Shown here: positions 21,809 through 34,141 of the stretch, in pieces | Numbering within the stretch: position 1 is the first letter of the stretch | How the letters are laid out: each line of letters begins with the position of its first letter | Source: Xylona heveae TC161 | Lineage: Eukaryota; Ascomycota; Xylonomycetes; Xylonales; Xylonaceae | DNA: 64,000 nucleotides | Assembly: GCF_001619985.1 (NCBI RefSeq) | Contig: NW_017264203.1 | Location: forward strand, 496,001-560,000 | Direction of reading: 5' to 3' | Program-made: the position numbers and the translations under genes | Notes under the pieces: generated by a model | What the model saw: the letters and a program-made list of their open reading frames with translations, nothing else | Databases searched by the model: none | Told to the model about the DNA's origin: nothing

Positions 21809-22908
21809 GTCTGTGTATGTGTGTCATCATCTGATAATCCGAACATGGTTTATATTGTCCATGGAACATGGTCGGATATTGCTCTTTCTTTCTTTCTTTC
21901 TTTCTTTATACCCTGTGCATTGCCCAGTTGGTGAGAGATTCTATCAAAGAGGAATTATCATAGAATGGAAGTTTTTTTTTTATCCTTTCCATATTTTTGC
22001 CCAGTTTCCTTTTTCTTGTTATTTTTTTCTCCATCTCCACACCCATATATTTCTCCCCATTTTGCTTTTTAGATCGGATATCATTGACAGGGAAAGAAAA
22101 AAAAAAAAAAAAAAAAAGGCCCAATTTTCATCCATTTCTCACTTCTGTAATTTATCCTTTTTTGTCTACTTTCTTTTTGCCAACCGGCGCGGGGATGGGG
22201 GAAGAGGAGGGTGGGGTTTTTCTCTTTGGTTCTATTACAACAGTGGATTGACATAAGTGTATATGTAAAACATGTGTGGCTGATGTGTGTGATCTGATTG
22301 TCATTTCACTGGACTGTGGCTAGATACTATACGATAAATGGGCGCGGCAAGGACACTACTGTAGGGCAGGCCATTCGCAGAGGGCAACAAGGAAGTTATC
22401 AAATCATTGGGCAGCGTCGTTTGGGGAACGTTTCATCAACAAGGACCATCATGAGAAGAGTTTAAAAAAAAACAAAGTAGCAATGGATGTTTGTGGAGAG
22501 ATTGATTCTCAATTCATTCAATGGTTCATTCTCAATGCAACCCTTTTTTGTTTCTCTTCTCTCTCTCTCAATTGGCAAAGGATTAATTAAAGTCAAATGC
22601 CCGCAGCGGCAAATGGGACAAAGAAAAACGTTTTACTTGATAATGATTTTCTTGTTCCAAGTAGGGATAAAGGACTTTGCGGCCTTTCCCTGTTCTTCGC
22701 GCAATAAGAAAACAAAGACCGCTGCCAGTAGACAAATGATGATATTGATTCGTGGAAAAAGAAAAGAAAAGGCTCCATGAGAAGTTGATTGATGATGAGT
22801 ACACCCGCCACAAGAAGTAAAGACAAAAACGCATAAAGACTGCTAAGCCATCCCTGGTGGGAATGGATAGTGTCTTTCCCTCTACCGAGGAAACGGTTAT
22901 CGAACCGT
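21290..22908. repeat. Low-complexity block between HUL4 and RPL15
   Basis: 1.6 kb between convergent genes, with extreme pyrimidine bias on the plus strand. Simple repeats include ATT/TTC triplets at about 21578-21616, a CT run at about 21776-21803, a TTTC run at about 21884-21907 and poly(A) at 22097-22117. A 247-codon open frame (21513-22256) arises from this bias and is made almost wholly of Leu, Ser, Phe and Ile, so it is not called a gene. Confidence 0.75.
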
Positions 22909-23910
22909 TTACCGGTATCTCCAGAGAGAAAGGGTGTTCTGTCTCTTCCAGGTCTTTCTGCGGCCGCCAGAGGTGTTGTTGTACAGGTGACCCTTGTTGA
23001 TACCACGCGACTTCTTGCCAGTAGCGGTGAGACCACGGGCCTCGCGGTGCTGTTAGAGGAATTTGTTAGCATTCATCATGATTCGTACAAAAACAAAGAT
23101 GGCAGAAAAGATAAAACGAACCTTGTGGACGGGCTTGGCGATCCAGTTGATGCGGGCGTCGCGGCGGATGGCCTTGTGCTGGGGGTCGACGAGGATGACC
23201 TCAAAGTACTTGTAGGTGGAGTCCTGGTTGATCCAGTAGGAGTTCAGGACACGCAAGTTGGCGCACTTGCGGCCGACACGCTCCTCGGCAGTAGCGCGGA
23301 GAGAGCGCTGGTACTTGAGCTGGTTGACACCCATGTTGGTGGGCTTGCCATAGGTGGCACCCTTGGGAACGGGCCGCTTGCGACCACCACGGCGGACACG
23401 GATGCGGTAGATGACATAGCCCTGCTTGGCCTTGTATCCGAGGCGGCGGGCCTTGTCGGGGCGCGAAGGCCGGGAGGCGCGGTGGATCACGTTCAACTGA
23501 CGGAGCTATATTGATGCACTCTCAGCTAAAGTTCAACGAGTGTATAGCAAGACAATCCCTTCAAAAAAAAATTGGGGATGCCACATCGACGATCAAGCAG
23601 CCCTCTTTAAATCTTTCTTCATTATCCGGTTAATTCTCCCAATGGAAAGCAAGTCACGGAATGACGAGCTGTCGAGAGAAAGAATTGTCGGATCCGAATG
23701 ATCAAAGCAGGGGTTTTCATCGTGAACGGTCTTGGGCTTTCGACGTTGATGACTGCGAACGTTTCTGTGTACTCCCCTCGGAGGGATTGTCTCGACGGAT
23801 TCTTAGGATTCTGGAGCTCTTACCTCCCAGCAGCGCACACGAAGAAGGAAGCGCAGCACATCAGACTGCTTCTTCTTGTGGATCTCCTCGACGTATTTAA
23901 GGGCACCCAT
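22909..23910 (-). CDS. RPL15: 60S ribosomal protein L15 (eL15)
   Basis: Large-subunit ribosomal protein of 203 residues, the usual length. Coding exons are 23910-23824, 23505-23122 and 23049-22909. They read [20 protein letters not shown], then [20 protein letters not shown] and [19 protein letters not shown], and end [19 protein letters not shown], all diagnostic. The first coding intron is 318 bases, long for this window. The start codon follows directly on a CAG acceptor (TTGAACAG|ATG). Upstream (minus strand, about 24027) there is a GTACGA donor preceded by CGCAAAG, so a 5' UTR intron of about 115 bases is likely. Introns in leaders are common in fungal ribosomal protein genes. Confidence 0.95.
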
Positions 23911-25642
23911 CTGTTCAAATCCAAATGCCTGTCAGCGAACCCTTTTTCACATAGCTTCTCATCGCTTGTCGAAGTCAAGCCCGAGAATGACAATATCCAA
24001 TTTCAAAGTCGATCGGGAAGTCATCGTACCTTTGCGGTTGGCGGTGCTCGTGGTGGTCGGTGGTTGTCGTGATGGTCGTCGAATGTTCACTTTTCGGATA
24101 CTCAATGGAGTCGTGGGCTTCGCTTAGCGTCCCGCTGCAAAAGTCCAGGGTATGCCCTATTTTTTTTTGGTGAAATTTTCGAGTGGTTGCGGTACCCCGG
24201 TACTTTGCTGTGCTTAGTCATTCACAACACAAATGCCGGCACTTTCAAGTTAGGGTTTCCTACTGATACCCGTCCAGAAACGAGCATGGCTTTCCCCGCC
24301 ATTGTCAGGCTCGCGTGTGAGGTAGATCAGGGACCTCTAGCATTTCCCCTGCTATTGTTGCTTACTCGGAGTTGGAGTACGCGAACGTCTATTGTACTTT
24401 CGTACATGGAGTTGGTAACTGGTATGGCTATCAATTCAGCAAAACAGAAATAAGTTATCAAATGTTCTATTCTACGATAGCTACCTAGCTGCTGACGATT
24501 TTCGAGTCCTCGCAAATTATTATGGCTTAGACGAGGTCGTTATAAAAATGTCGAGATTTATGCAACAAATTGAAATATGAACAATTCACACATTCTTCCG
24601 CATGCAAAATCCCGCACAAAAAGCATACAAACTCAGTAGCCAGACCAGCAAAATGATATAATTCATAATCATCCTGAGCACTAATTGCTTTCTAAAAGAA
24701 CGAGTTCTTTTGCGATCTCATGATCTATTTTATTTTTCTAGCTGAGAATCAAGACAGCAATCCCAAACTCCCGCATGCCAAAGAATTTGAAAGAGCGCTG
24801 CTGAGGCATATTTGGAAAAGGAAACATGAAACTAAAAGCATGGACAAATACCCAAGCGCTAAGTGCCATATAGGGCCCTCAACAACAACTCAATTGCCTA
24901 GAGGTGGTTGCCTAGATAGTTGTCTATGATGTAAGCAAATAAAGAAGAAATGAATTACCAGGTCCAATGCCTGGAGCCAAAAGTGCCCAGCGTTTCCGGT
25001 GTGCAAATTTTCGTCGACGCATAAATATAGAAACATCCCCCAAAACACTGAGCACCCACTAAGTAGTAACATAAATAGTAAATAGAACGAGACATGAGAT
25101 CATTAAAAAAAAGTGAATAACCATCCACGGCGCACAAAAATATAAAAGAAAGAGGTAAAGAAAATTCGTAGGCGTGCAGTCATAAGAAACTTCGAGCTTC
25201 AGACGCAATCGAAATGATACCGAAAAAGCTAGAGACATCTATGACTGAATTGATCGAGAACAGTGTAGAAAAGAGAAATTGTTGCAAATTCGTTTGCCGA
25301 TCAAGTCAATCATGCGGTGTATCTCTAACGGTTATAAATCGCATAACATGGCATCTTCCTCGCATAAAAAAACAGAATACTTGATAACGACAGTAGAGTG
25401 GGTATCTAAGTCGAAATGAATCATAATCTGGGTTTCCTGTTTATCGGAATACCCCGCAAAATATCCTTGGATCTTCGTGAGTGGATTAGATCGGCATTCA
25501 AAACGTTGAAAGAGGCAGTATGATCAGTTTCCAACGTAAAAAGAGGAGTCATAAGTCCGAGACAACTTAGTGCAGGAACAGGTGAAAGAGTTCAGCGAGC
25601 GACATTAGAAATACCGAAGGCTGTTCAAGATGCAGCGGACAC
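23911..25642. other. Intergenic, RPL15 promoter and PSP1-domain gene 3' side
   Basis: 1.7 kb between two minus-strand genes. The part next to RPL15 (to about 24030) is the probable leader intron, followed by its promoter. The rest is AT-rich, with no open frame above about 90 codons and no recognisable motif on either strand. Confidence 0.4.
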
Positions 25643-28427
25643 CTAATGAGAGTCGAGAGAGAGTCCTTGGAACCCAGTGACCCATTCATTGCCAAGGGGC
25701 AATCCTTTTCTAAACTGAGCGCCATTGGCCGGGATGTCGGATTGGTTCGCACCAAATCCGCCGTATCCAATAGGCCCAAAAGAAGCAGACGGAGCAAGCG
25801 TGTGCTGTGGGCTCTGGTAATCTTGTAAGCTTGAACCAGCGCTGCGCCCAGCAGCTCCCGACACTTGGCTAGGTGTGCTATAAAGGTTCTGGAAAGCCGT
25901 GGCCTGAGACTGATTTCCGTTTTTGCCAGGCTCACTGGACGGAGTGAAATAGTTTCGATAAGACCCCAACAGAGTGGTGTAACCCGACTGATCTCTCTGG
26001 CCGCGGCCATCAAGAGACTGGTCCCTAGAACTAGCCAGGGCACCGGGGCCAATTCCATTGGGTGGCTGCAGGCCAGCGCTGGGAGTTGCAAACGACGCAG
26101 GATTGATCGCCGACATCCAGATTCGAGTCTTGTAGACTTTGAAAAGATCGGTTACCAGCGAGTTAAAATTAATATAAGAATCCGCAAAGTAGTAAAATGT
26201 CAGTTTTTTCCAATCCCTATTGACTCGATTGTTAGCCAAGCCACTAATAGAATTAGACTTCTTCTTCGTAGGCAACACACATTTGGAACTCAGCATCGAG
26301 AATCTCCATGTTCAAACGATGCTCGACCACTTTTTGTTGGCAAACGCGCTTTGCCTTGGCTTCATTTCCTTCTTTGTCTCGTAAAGTCTGAATCTCATGG
26401 TTTTGGGCCAGCCTTTTAATCATCTTTGGCTTAATCTCACTGGTTATCGTATCTGGCATTGTATGATGCCCATGGGGCGGAGGACCCATGCCGCCAATAG
26501 CACTTCCATGAGAGCCACCGCTCCCAGGAAGCGCACCAGCCGCGCTTGCTGTCTGTCCCTGACGGGAGAACATCATCAGCCACTTGTAATGCTCCTCAGC
26601 ATAGTATTCTTTGTATTCCTTGGCTTTCGCCCAAGTCACATTGTCATGGGCAACGGTTCCAAGATCGGTGCCGCGGTCTGCCTCGACAATCACCAAGTCT
26701 CCAGGCTTGACCTGTAAACCAGTTCCCTCCTGAATGTAAAAAATGTCGGCGCGGCAGCACTTGAATGTGACGACATAGAGTAACTGGTTCTGATGAGGTT
26801 GAGAAAGGGCAAGATGCTGAGGGAGTCCGTATAGGTTCCGTGAACCAGTATGAGCCTGAGCGTAGCTCTCGGGAAAGGCAGTCCCACCGTTCGTGGTCGT
26901 GGGAAGCAGTCCGGAAAAGTAGGATGCTGCATAATTGCGAATTTGTAAATGTTCATGCTCTAGAGCTTCTTCTGCGAAATCTTTGCGCAGACGAAAGTAA
27001 TTATACTCACCAATCTCGGCATGACCCTGCTGACCAGTGCCGCTGCCGGTGCGGCTGGATGCTTCTAGTTTGTCCGCCAAAGCTAACCCAAGATCGTTTC
27101 CAAGCTGGTCTGTAGGCTGGTTGACCAAGCTGTGCCGGCTGGGAACTTCAGCAAAAGAGTGTCGGCGACTTTGGGGAATGTCCGGGAGGCCTCCAAAGTC
27201 AAGTGAACTTTGCCAATGCGTCTTTTTGAGATTCTCGAGCTGGCGGTTTTCCGGCATCCGATAAGTCGGGAAACGAGCTTCTGGAGCTGCCGAGAATTCA
27301 CTGAATCGTCTGCCTGCATGGCCTTTGTTATCATGAGTACGCACATCATCAGCTTCATCAACAGCGAAATCAGCCTCTTCTTTGAGGTCTTCTGGAAGTC
27401 CAAACGCATTTCTGGACTTTGATCCGTTAGGAGATAGGCCGTTCATCGCACTGACACCGGAGAGACTGCGCTCTCTGGGATGAGCTCGTCCAGACTGAGT
27501 TGCAGCTACCTGCTGCCGAAGCAGAGCATTCTGGATCGCCAACTGCTCATTCTCATATGCAATGGAACGAGCATGCTGAGCAGACAATTGAACGCCCTCT
27601 TCAGAGCCGTTAGTACTCTCGTAGTCATCGTCTACCTCACGAAGCCGTCCGAGAGATGATCCATCATGGGGGGCGTCACCCAGAACACTCGGACGAGAAG
27701 AGCGATGTTGGAGACCAGGAGGCTGAAAAGGCCTTGGTCGATTACCTGGAAAGAACGTTCCAGGGATTGTAGAGCTTGGAGATTCTGGGTCCATTTGCCC
27801 CACGGAGTATGACTGGGAACGGTAAGTTTTGGGAGTGGGGTGCAAGGGGATAGCAAATGGGATGGACTCCTCCGGAGCTCGGGGAAGGGTTCCAGTATTG
27901 GATTCCTCGTGCAAGGTTGAAGGCGAGTTTGAGATTGGAAGGACCTCAGTCAACCGCGAGGGGGGCTCTTTCCGTGCATCATTCCAGATGTTACTTCCCC
28001 AAGAAAATGAGGTAGAGTTCCGTGCAGCACGGCCAAGAGTGGAAGTCGGAGCTGCGTTGATGCCGGCACCCCACAACGAGGCATCCCCAGCAGATGCATT
28101 TGATTGAGGGCTGCTCGGTACGAATGATGAGGTTGAGACTAACGACGATTTGCGTTGTGAAATTGGTTGAACGTCGTTGAGCCACGAAGCACGCCTCGGA
28201 GGTTTCGCAGCAGCTGTAGTAGAGAATCGCCGGAGTCTCAACGAGTTATCCTGCTCGTCTTCAGACGAAGCCAAAGCCTCAGAATCCGGCGTTGAGCGTC
28301 GATGACCGGTCTTAGCTTTTTCCAATAGCGATGAGCTACCGCCACCATTCATCGCACTCGAGGTCGAAGTAATAGACTTGTCCATATGCGCGGACGTGCC
28401 AGCTGAAGAGGCCATGATGAGTGGCAT
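25643..28427 (-). CDS. PSP1 C-terminal domain protein
   Basis: Two exons (28427-26281 and 26216-25643) give 906 residues (902 if the second ATG at 28415 is used). The first ~530 residues are Ser/Pro-rich and probably disordered. The PSP1 domain (about 548-750) is clear: YVVTFKCCRADIFYI, PGDLVIVEADRGTDLGTVAH, then AQNHEIQTLRDKEGNEAKAK and RLNMEILDAEFQMDWKKLTF. It continues YYFADSYINFNSLVTDLFK and TRIWMSAINPASFA. The intron sits inside the ATG of Q-M-D, with donor GTGTGT and acceptor AATAG. The tail is Gly/Ser/Gln-rich. In bacteria this domain occurs in stage-sporulation and RNase Y-associated proteins, and yeast Psp1 suppresses DNA polymerase defects; the molecular role in fungi is unclear, so no symbol is assigned. 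A probable 5' UTR intron lies upstream. Confidence 0.85.
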
Positions 28428-28506
28428 CCACAGTAGAGAAACCGAGAAGCTCGGAAAGAACGAGACGGCTGAAAGTAGAGCAACGATAGAAAGTTATAGA
28501 TATTTC

Positions 28507-28558
28507 CTAGAGATTTGTTAGTTTTTGTATGCCTGGAAAGAACCACGCTTGGATTTAC
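28507..28558 (-). other. Probable 5' UTR intron of the PSP1-domain gene
   Basis: On the minus strand a 52-base segment begins GTAAAT, carries an ACTAAC branch site and ends CTCTAG, 79 bases before the PSP1-gene start. All three signals match the introns of neighbouring genes. It is in the leader, so frame cannot test it. Confidence 0.55.
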
Positions 28559-31500
28559 CTAGCTGAGACTACAATTCAATTGTGCAAAGTGTTGAGGTCG
28601 GTTGTAGATGAAGAGATGGGTGGAGCAGCCAGCTGACTTCACAACTGAGACGTTGGCAGGCTTCAAGCTAGCGGGTATGTCACGCTCCTTGAAACGAATA
28701 GGGCTGAGATTGAGCAGCAATGAGGTCAAAAAAAAAAGAAAAAAACCCCCCGCGCTAGCACATAATAATATTGGTAAGAGCGGACGTCTGTAAATAGTAC
28801 AAACCGACTCTTGTCGGGAAATGTCTATTGTCTCAAATGCCCCGCAGGATGCAGACGATGATCGAGGTTGCGAATCCGACCTAGCTCATGAAAGTCGATT
28901 TAGTGGTTCGATCGTATACCAGACAGTCACCGAAGCAGCAACTTACCGTGCTCTGAGACAAACCAAGGAAACCTTTTCAGTAGAATAGATGAGCTATCGA
29001 CAAATGTGATAACGTCCTTCGATGACACCAAAAGACTGCTAGGCGTAAATTATGTACGGGAAACGTGGTGAGAGCCTAGGATTTCCCGGACCAATGTCTA
29101 TAAGCTCCTGAAGGTCAGGGATCCTGAACTCCAGCCAAATGACGTCCAGCGACGAAGCAATGAATAATAATTCAACGTAAAATGATGTGGGGCTTTAATC
29201 TCTGTTCAGAGGTATCTCTGTTAGTAAAATTGCCCCATCTTGCAGATTTGAACCTGGCGAGAAGAACAATTTGGGAAGTTGAACGATGATGATAAAGCTG
29301 AAGGGGGACCAGAAGCGGGGGCCGAGGAATACAGCGGAGATCAATAGAGGTCTAAGAATAAGGGACGGTGTTCAATGGATACAATTGAGCCACCTCTGAA
29401 TTGTGCCCCGCGAAGAAGTCTATTGAGGAATCCCCAATTGTCCGAAATAGGCTACCACACTGGAGGCACGCGTAGTCTCGTGGTTCTTCAAAACGAATCG
29501 GCGTGGAAACAAAGTGAAGCTGCTCACCTTCAATAGAAAGTTTACAACCTCAAACCCGGTTTGATTTCCGTTGAAACAGGCCAACAAGATAAATTGTGCG
29601 TCCAAATACTGCACCAGAAAGACACAACTGGAGGTTGCATTCCACGTCAGCCGAAAAAAGGCCAGTAACGGCAAGCAAAATCAGACAACGAACACGCTCA
29701 CCACACCGCTTCAGAAATAAAGTCTAAACGTCGTATTATACAAGCGTACCCTAATAAATATGACACTTTTTTTTTGGCCCGCGTTTTATCCCCTTTATTT
29801 TTGTGAACAAAGCTGGAGGCAAGAACGTTGCTTGCGGTCGGTCAGCAGGCGGAAAGGCGAGATGACGATTAGGAAGCCCCTTACACGTAATGCGCAGAGC
29901 GAATCGCGTCGAGGAAAATCTAAAAGGAACACCGAAATTATACTCCCGTAATCTCACGCCTTGAAGTCTATTTACGTGAGAAAAGTAGAAAGTGTGGAGA
30001 GCAATGGAGTGAGGAGAGGGTGAGGATACGCAAAAAAAGAAGTGAAGGAGCGTAGAAGTCGCGAGCGCGAGCGCAGAAGTGTGAGGGTTTAAAAAGTTGC
30101 CAGGACAAGGACGAGGGATGGCGAAGGTGAGAGAGTGGCGGGTGTGTGTGGACCTCGTGGGCTCGAAATTGAATTTCTGGGGAAAGCGGAGAATGCGGGG
30201 GGGGGAAGGAAACACCACGCGATTGGGACTCGAGCCAGCTGCCAACAGTACCAAAGCAGCACCGGAGAAAAAGAGCTACGACACACCAGAACCAAGGGCC
30301 AGACACCGGCCAAAAACAGCACCAGCGGGCGCATGAACAGCACCAGCAGTCAGTAGTTAACTGGAGCAGATCCGAAGGAGCAAGAATGGTCGCTATGCAA
30401 AGCAGTAACCCGCTCTCGTACCGGCCGAACCGTGCCTAAGAGAGTTAGCGAAAAGGGTCACCAGGCATGATGGATGCGTAGGTGGGTGTGTAGTTATGCT
30501 GCGCGGCGGCGGTGCCCCTGCCGACTAGAACCCCCAAAAATTTCTGGTGGGGTCTACGATATGGGGCATGCGAAATCTTTTCACTGATTTTTCGCTGGGC
30601 AAGTCTCCAGTTGCTGTGAAGACTACAAAGTGAAAGGCCTTTCCAAGTGGCGGGATCAAGGAACACGGGGACACTGTTGCGTTGCCTGTTTAGGCATCGA
30701 GGCCAGAGATCGCGCTATGCGTACCAACGGCCCAAGGTTTGACCCTCTTTAGACCTCTAGAAGGGTCCACTTGCAGATCCTCTCTCCCAAATCATGAAGG
30801 TCTCGACACCATCCTCCAAGGGTCCCCTTCCCACTTGAGAGCTATCGCCAACGCACTGTGAGGTCAAGTCAGGCCCAAGTAGTCCGGGGCCAGGTGCCAG
30901 TGTAGACATTTTGCTTGGCTTCGTGGCGAGTCGGATGTGCGCTTTGCGCTTCCCGAACGCCAAGAGGGTGGACCACTCCAAAATTCGGGACCAAAAATTC
31001 AGCAGAGATGAACGAGCAAATGAATAGTCCCAAGCCCGTACCTCTGTGAAGTGGGGCCTAGAGAGGGGTGTCTCTGCGTGTGTAAAGGGAGGCATACGAA
31101 GCGCGCAAATAAACAAAAGGAGACGAGCTCAGGAAGCGAAGGAGGTGTGGCGGGGGAGAGATGGAAAATTAGCAGGCGTATTGAAAGTTGATTTCCTCTC
31201 AATTCGCAGCTTGACCGTCGACTGCGGCGTAAAACTGTGCAATTACTATTCTTGTGACGGAGGATATTATTGAGGGAGCGGGTGAAGAAGGCATGCATCG
31301 GAAGTATTACTGGAACCGCCGAGAGCGGGCAGCGCGTCATAATGTGCAAGGGAGTCGGCCGTTCAACCGTTTACTCCGTAGGCAGCTTGACCAGAGCCAC
31401 TTCGGGGAGTCTTAGCGAGCGGGGCAACCTTTCCGTTTGGTGCTCTCTCCATTGTGGGGAGCAATAGTGGATGGCGAGCTAGGGGCGGTGGGGCGGAACT

Positions 31501-34141
31501 CCGTCTGAGGTGATTACTGTTCTTGTCTTCGTGTGTGGGAGAGAACCCACCTAGGACTTTTGGCAATTCAACCTCACCCACCTGTATTTTCAGTGCGCAT
31601 CGGCATCATTTGTTCGTCCACCAGCAGAAGCAGATATAGCAAGTAAAAATCACCTTATCAAGGTTAAAGCTGGAGATTTACGGATCTGATCATCCGGAGT
31701 GCATCAACTGGTGTTGTGTGCTCATTTCTGCTGTGACTTGATGATGGATGCTGCAACTCTGCATCAAAAGCAGGGTGGCTTGAGCCTTGAGCATGAACAT
31801 TTTCCTGTTTCGAAGCTGTAGCATACGTCATTCTCCAAGCAATGCTGAGGACTGGAAGTGAAGGCGTTGATTGTACTATTCAGCCGTACTTTGCTGTACT
31901 CGCTCTGCCATTTGTGGCGCATATAGGTCATAGCCGTGTATAAAACGTGCAATATATAAATTCAGTTGGAGCGACATATATTTCTGTAATGCGGTGGATG
32001 GAACCGTTGACTCTAAAAAGCCATTGGCTGCCTGCTTGGGCCACGCAAAGAAAAATGTCATGCATTTTAGCATGTCGTACCCTAGCCGTGGACTTGGGTT
32101 GGTGTACGAGGTTGACCGACAATACTCCGTAGACACGCCAGCGATGCAACCAAAAGTGCCAATAATTCTGCACCTCGCTGTATTCGGTCTGTTATTTGAT
32201 GTGGAATCAATCTTCCAATTATTTGAGATGAAAGTTGCTTCGGCGTTTGCGCAGCACAATTATACTGTGCTTGTCCGCAAAAATGGTTTCCTCCCTTCAA
32301 ACTTGAGATATGACATGAGCTACCTTCTGACATGAGCTCTGTGGTACAAAGAAACTCGTAGAAAAAAAAGACGAAGCTTCTAGCAGAATACCTGTAGCTC
32401 TAAAATGAGAACCAGATACCGAGTCGAGGATCATTATGCATAAATTATTCCTATCAACTGTATGTCTCTAAATGTTGCTTCGAACCCTGTTGTGCAAATC
32501 GAGATACTCGCGACTCCTGCCAAAATTGGGTTTCCGCACGGATGTTGAGTACTCAGGTACGGATGTTAAGCCGAATCCAATCAAGGCCTGGGCTTGAAGA
32601 GGCCCTTGATAGTGTAGCAAACGAGGAAGGTTATTCGATGCTTGGAGGATCATTGGATAGTTGCGAGACTGAACCGCCTGACCATTCTAGCGATGTCTAA
32701 ACCCAAATTACAAGGATACCCGCGACTAATGCCACGCCGTCAAATCAAGAGCCCTTCATTAGTAGTTCTGCGGGTCATAAAAGGGCCGTCAGGAGATTGC
32801 AAGAAGTGCAAAGTGTAAATGCTTGGGAGAACGGGCTGAAGCTATTTCTACAACAAAATACGCTCCACCAAAAATTCGAACCCTTGCTTGACGGCAATAT
32901 CATGTTATAGCTTAATGCTCGTTCAGCTTGTAGCACCACACCGAGTGATGACCTAAAGGTATATCTTCTAAACAAAAACTAATATGCCCGTAAAGAAAAC
33001 GTTATGCTCGACGTGCCGAGACTAAATATGCAAAATCGTTGAACACGGCGGCGCATGCTCACCCGTCGTGTTACTGAGATTTGATGTCTCCAAAAGAAGA
33101 GCAAACATTCTTCGCCTAAATCTTGACCCAAGAGCTCGGCCTGTTCCAATGCTATAGACAAGAGAATGGAGTTGGTTTATCAACTCATAGAATAAGCTTC
33201 CGCTTAGAGAACTGCTCAGATGACTGGACGACTTGCCACGCGCGGAGCTTAATTAGGAAGCGGTAACGGGACACACTTTAATTCTGCGGGGTAAGGAAGT
33301 ACACAACATAGCAGAGGGACATGAACAGCAATTCCCCAGAAACACAGAAGTGTAGCAGTACGAGATGAACTCCCTGTTCTGAACGTGCATGATTGACGTG
33401 TGTACCCTACAACATGTGCATGGATTGCCCATGCTCGTCTTTGCCTTCTCTGCTGCTGGATCCTTGCCGTTATATCATCGCTTTGAACCCCTTCTATTTT
33501 GAACCAATAATTCGCTCGATATTCGTAGTCATTATGACGAAATGGCCATGGCTCGTAGAATGCTGCAATCAATCAATCATCAAGCAAAGCTGGCGACTCT
33601 CGTGTTGCATGTGCTGAAAGATTAGGCAGATAGCAGAATGAGAATTGAATGGCACGTGAAAATTAGCTGTGCACAATACAAACTATCTCTTCGCATTTCA
33701 GATGGGCAAACCTAGCTGGGACAATCCATCGTGAGACAACCTCAGATGCTTCCATTTGTATCGCACATGATGACTGGATGCTCTGAGTTAGGAACTTAGC
33801 ACTCCCCCAGCTGGTCGCTTTGTCAACTTGATCAAGTTTAGGCTTAAGGCTTAAAGGCAAGATTGAGTTTAACAGTCGGCTATGCGCGTTTGTCGCCTAA
33901 TTACAGAGAGCTTAAAAGCCATAGCTTGATTTTTGCTTCAGGTCCCTGGGTCTCAATTTCGTCGGATGTGCCAGTAAATGTAATCAGGCATGCCCTGGCT
34001 TCGGGATTTGGAAACTCACGAGCTTCACTAAGATAAGTATAACGAGTCATTGAGATGTCATTCACCTCTATGCTATATACACACGCGAGTGCTCATCAGA
34101 GAAATTTAGAGGAATAGAAGGAAGGTAAGATCGGTGTAGCT
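28559..34141. other. Gene-poor stretch, about 5.6 kb
   Basis: I find no convincing gene. Between about 29970 and 30340 the minus strand is very pyrimidine-rich, as in fungal promoters and leaders. Open frames at 29751-30254 (minus), 31876-32259 (minus) and 31994-32335 (plus) lack conserved motifs, and two of them overlap on opposite strands. I looked for tRNA B-box sequences, terminal repeats and transposase or reverse-transcriptase motifs and saw none. The stretch could hold a long leader of the PSP1-domain gene, a fast-evolving gene with short exons, or decayed sequence. Confidence 0.45.
32404..32700 (+). other. Protein-like open frame, unassigned
   Basis: Ninety-eight codons are open without a start until 32542, from which a 52-residue frame runs. 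The composition is protein-like (for example SRIQSRPGLEEALDSVANEE, then GSLDSCETEPPDHSSDV), with charged residues and few of the Leu/Ser/Arg-rich runs seen in chance frames here. A second protein-like frame in another phase follows at about 32740-32908. No family is recognised. It may be an exon of an unknown gene or a decayed copy. Confidence 0.2.

Noticed and set aside
21513-22256. 247-codon open frame on the plus strand
   Set aside because: It is built from CT, TTTC and poly(T) runs, gives almost only Ser, Leu, Phe and Ile, and lies between two convergent genes. It is a by-product of composition.
29751-30254. 167-codon open frame on the minus strand
   Set aside because: Low-complexity, Pro/Ser/Phe/His-rich translation of a pyrimidine-rich promoter-like tract, with no motif.
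31876-32335. Overlapping open frames on opposite strands (127 and 113 codons)
   Set aside because: They overlap each other, and neither shows a conserved motif or intron signals.
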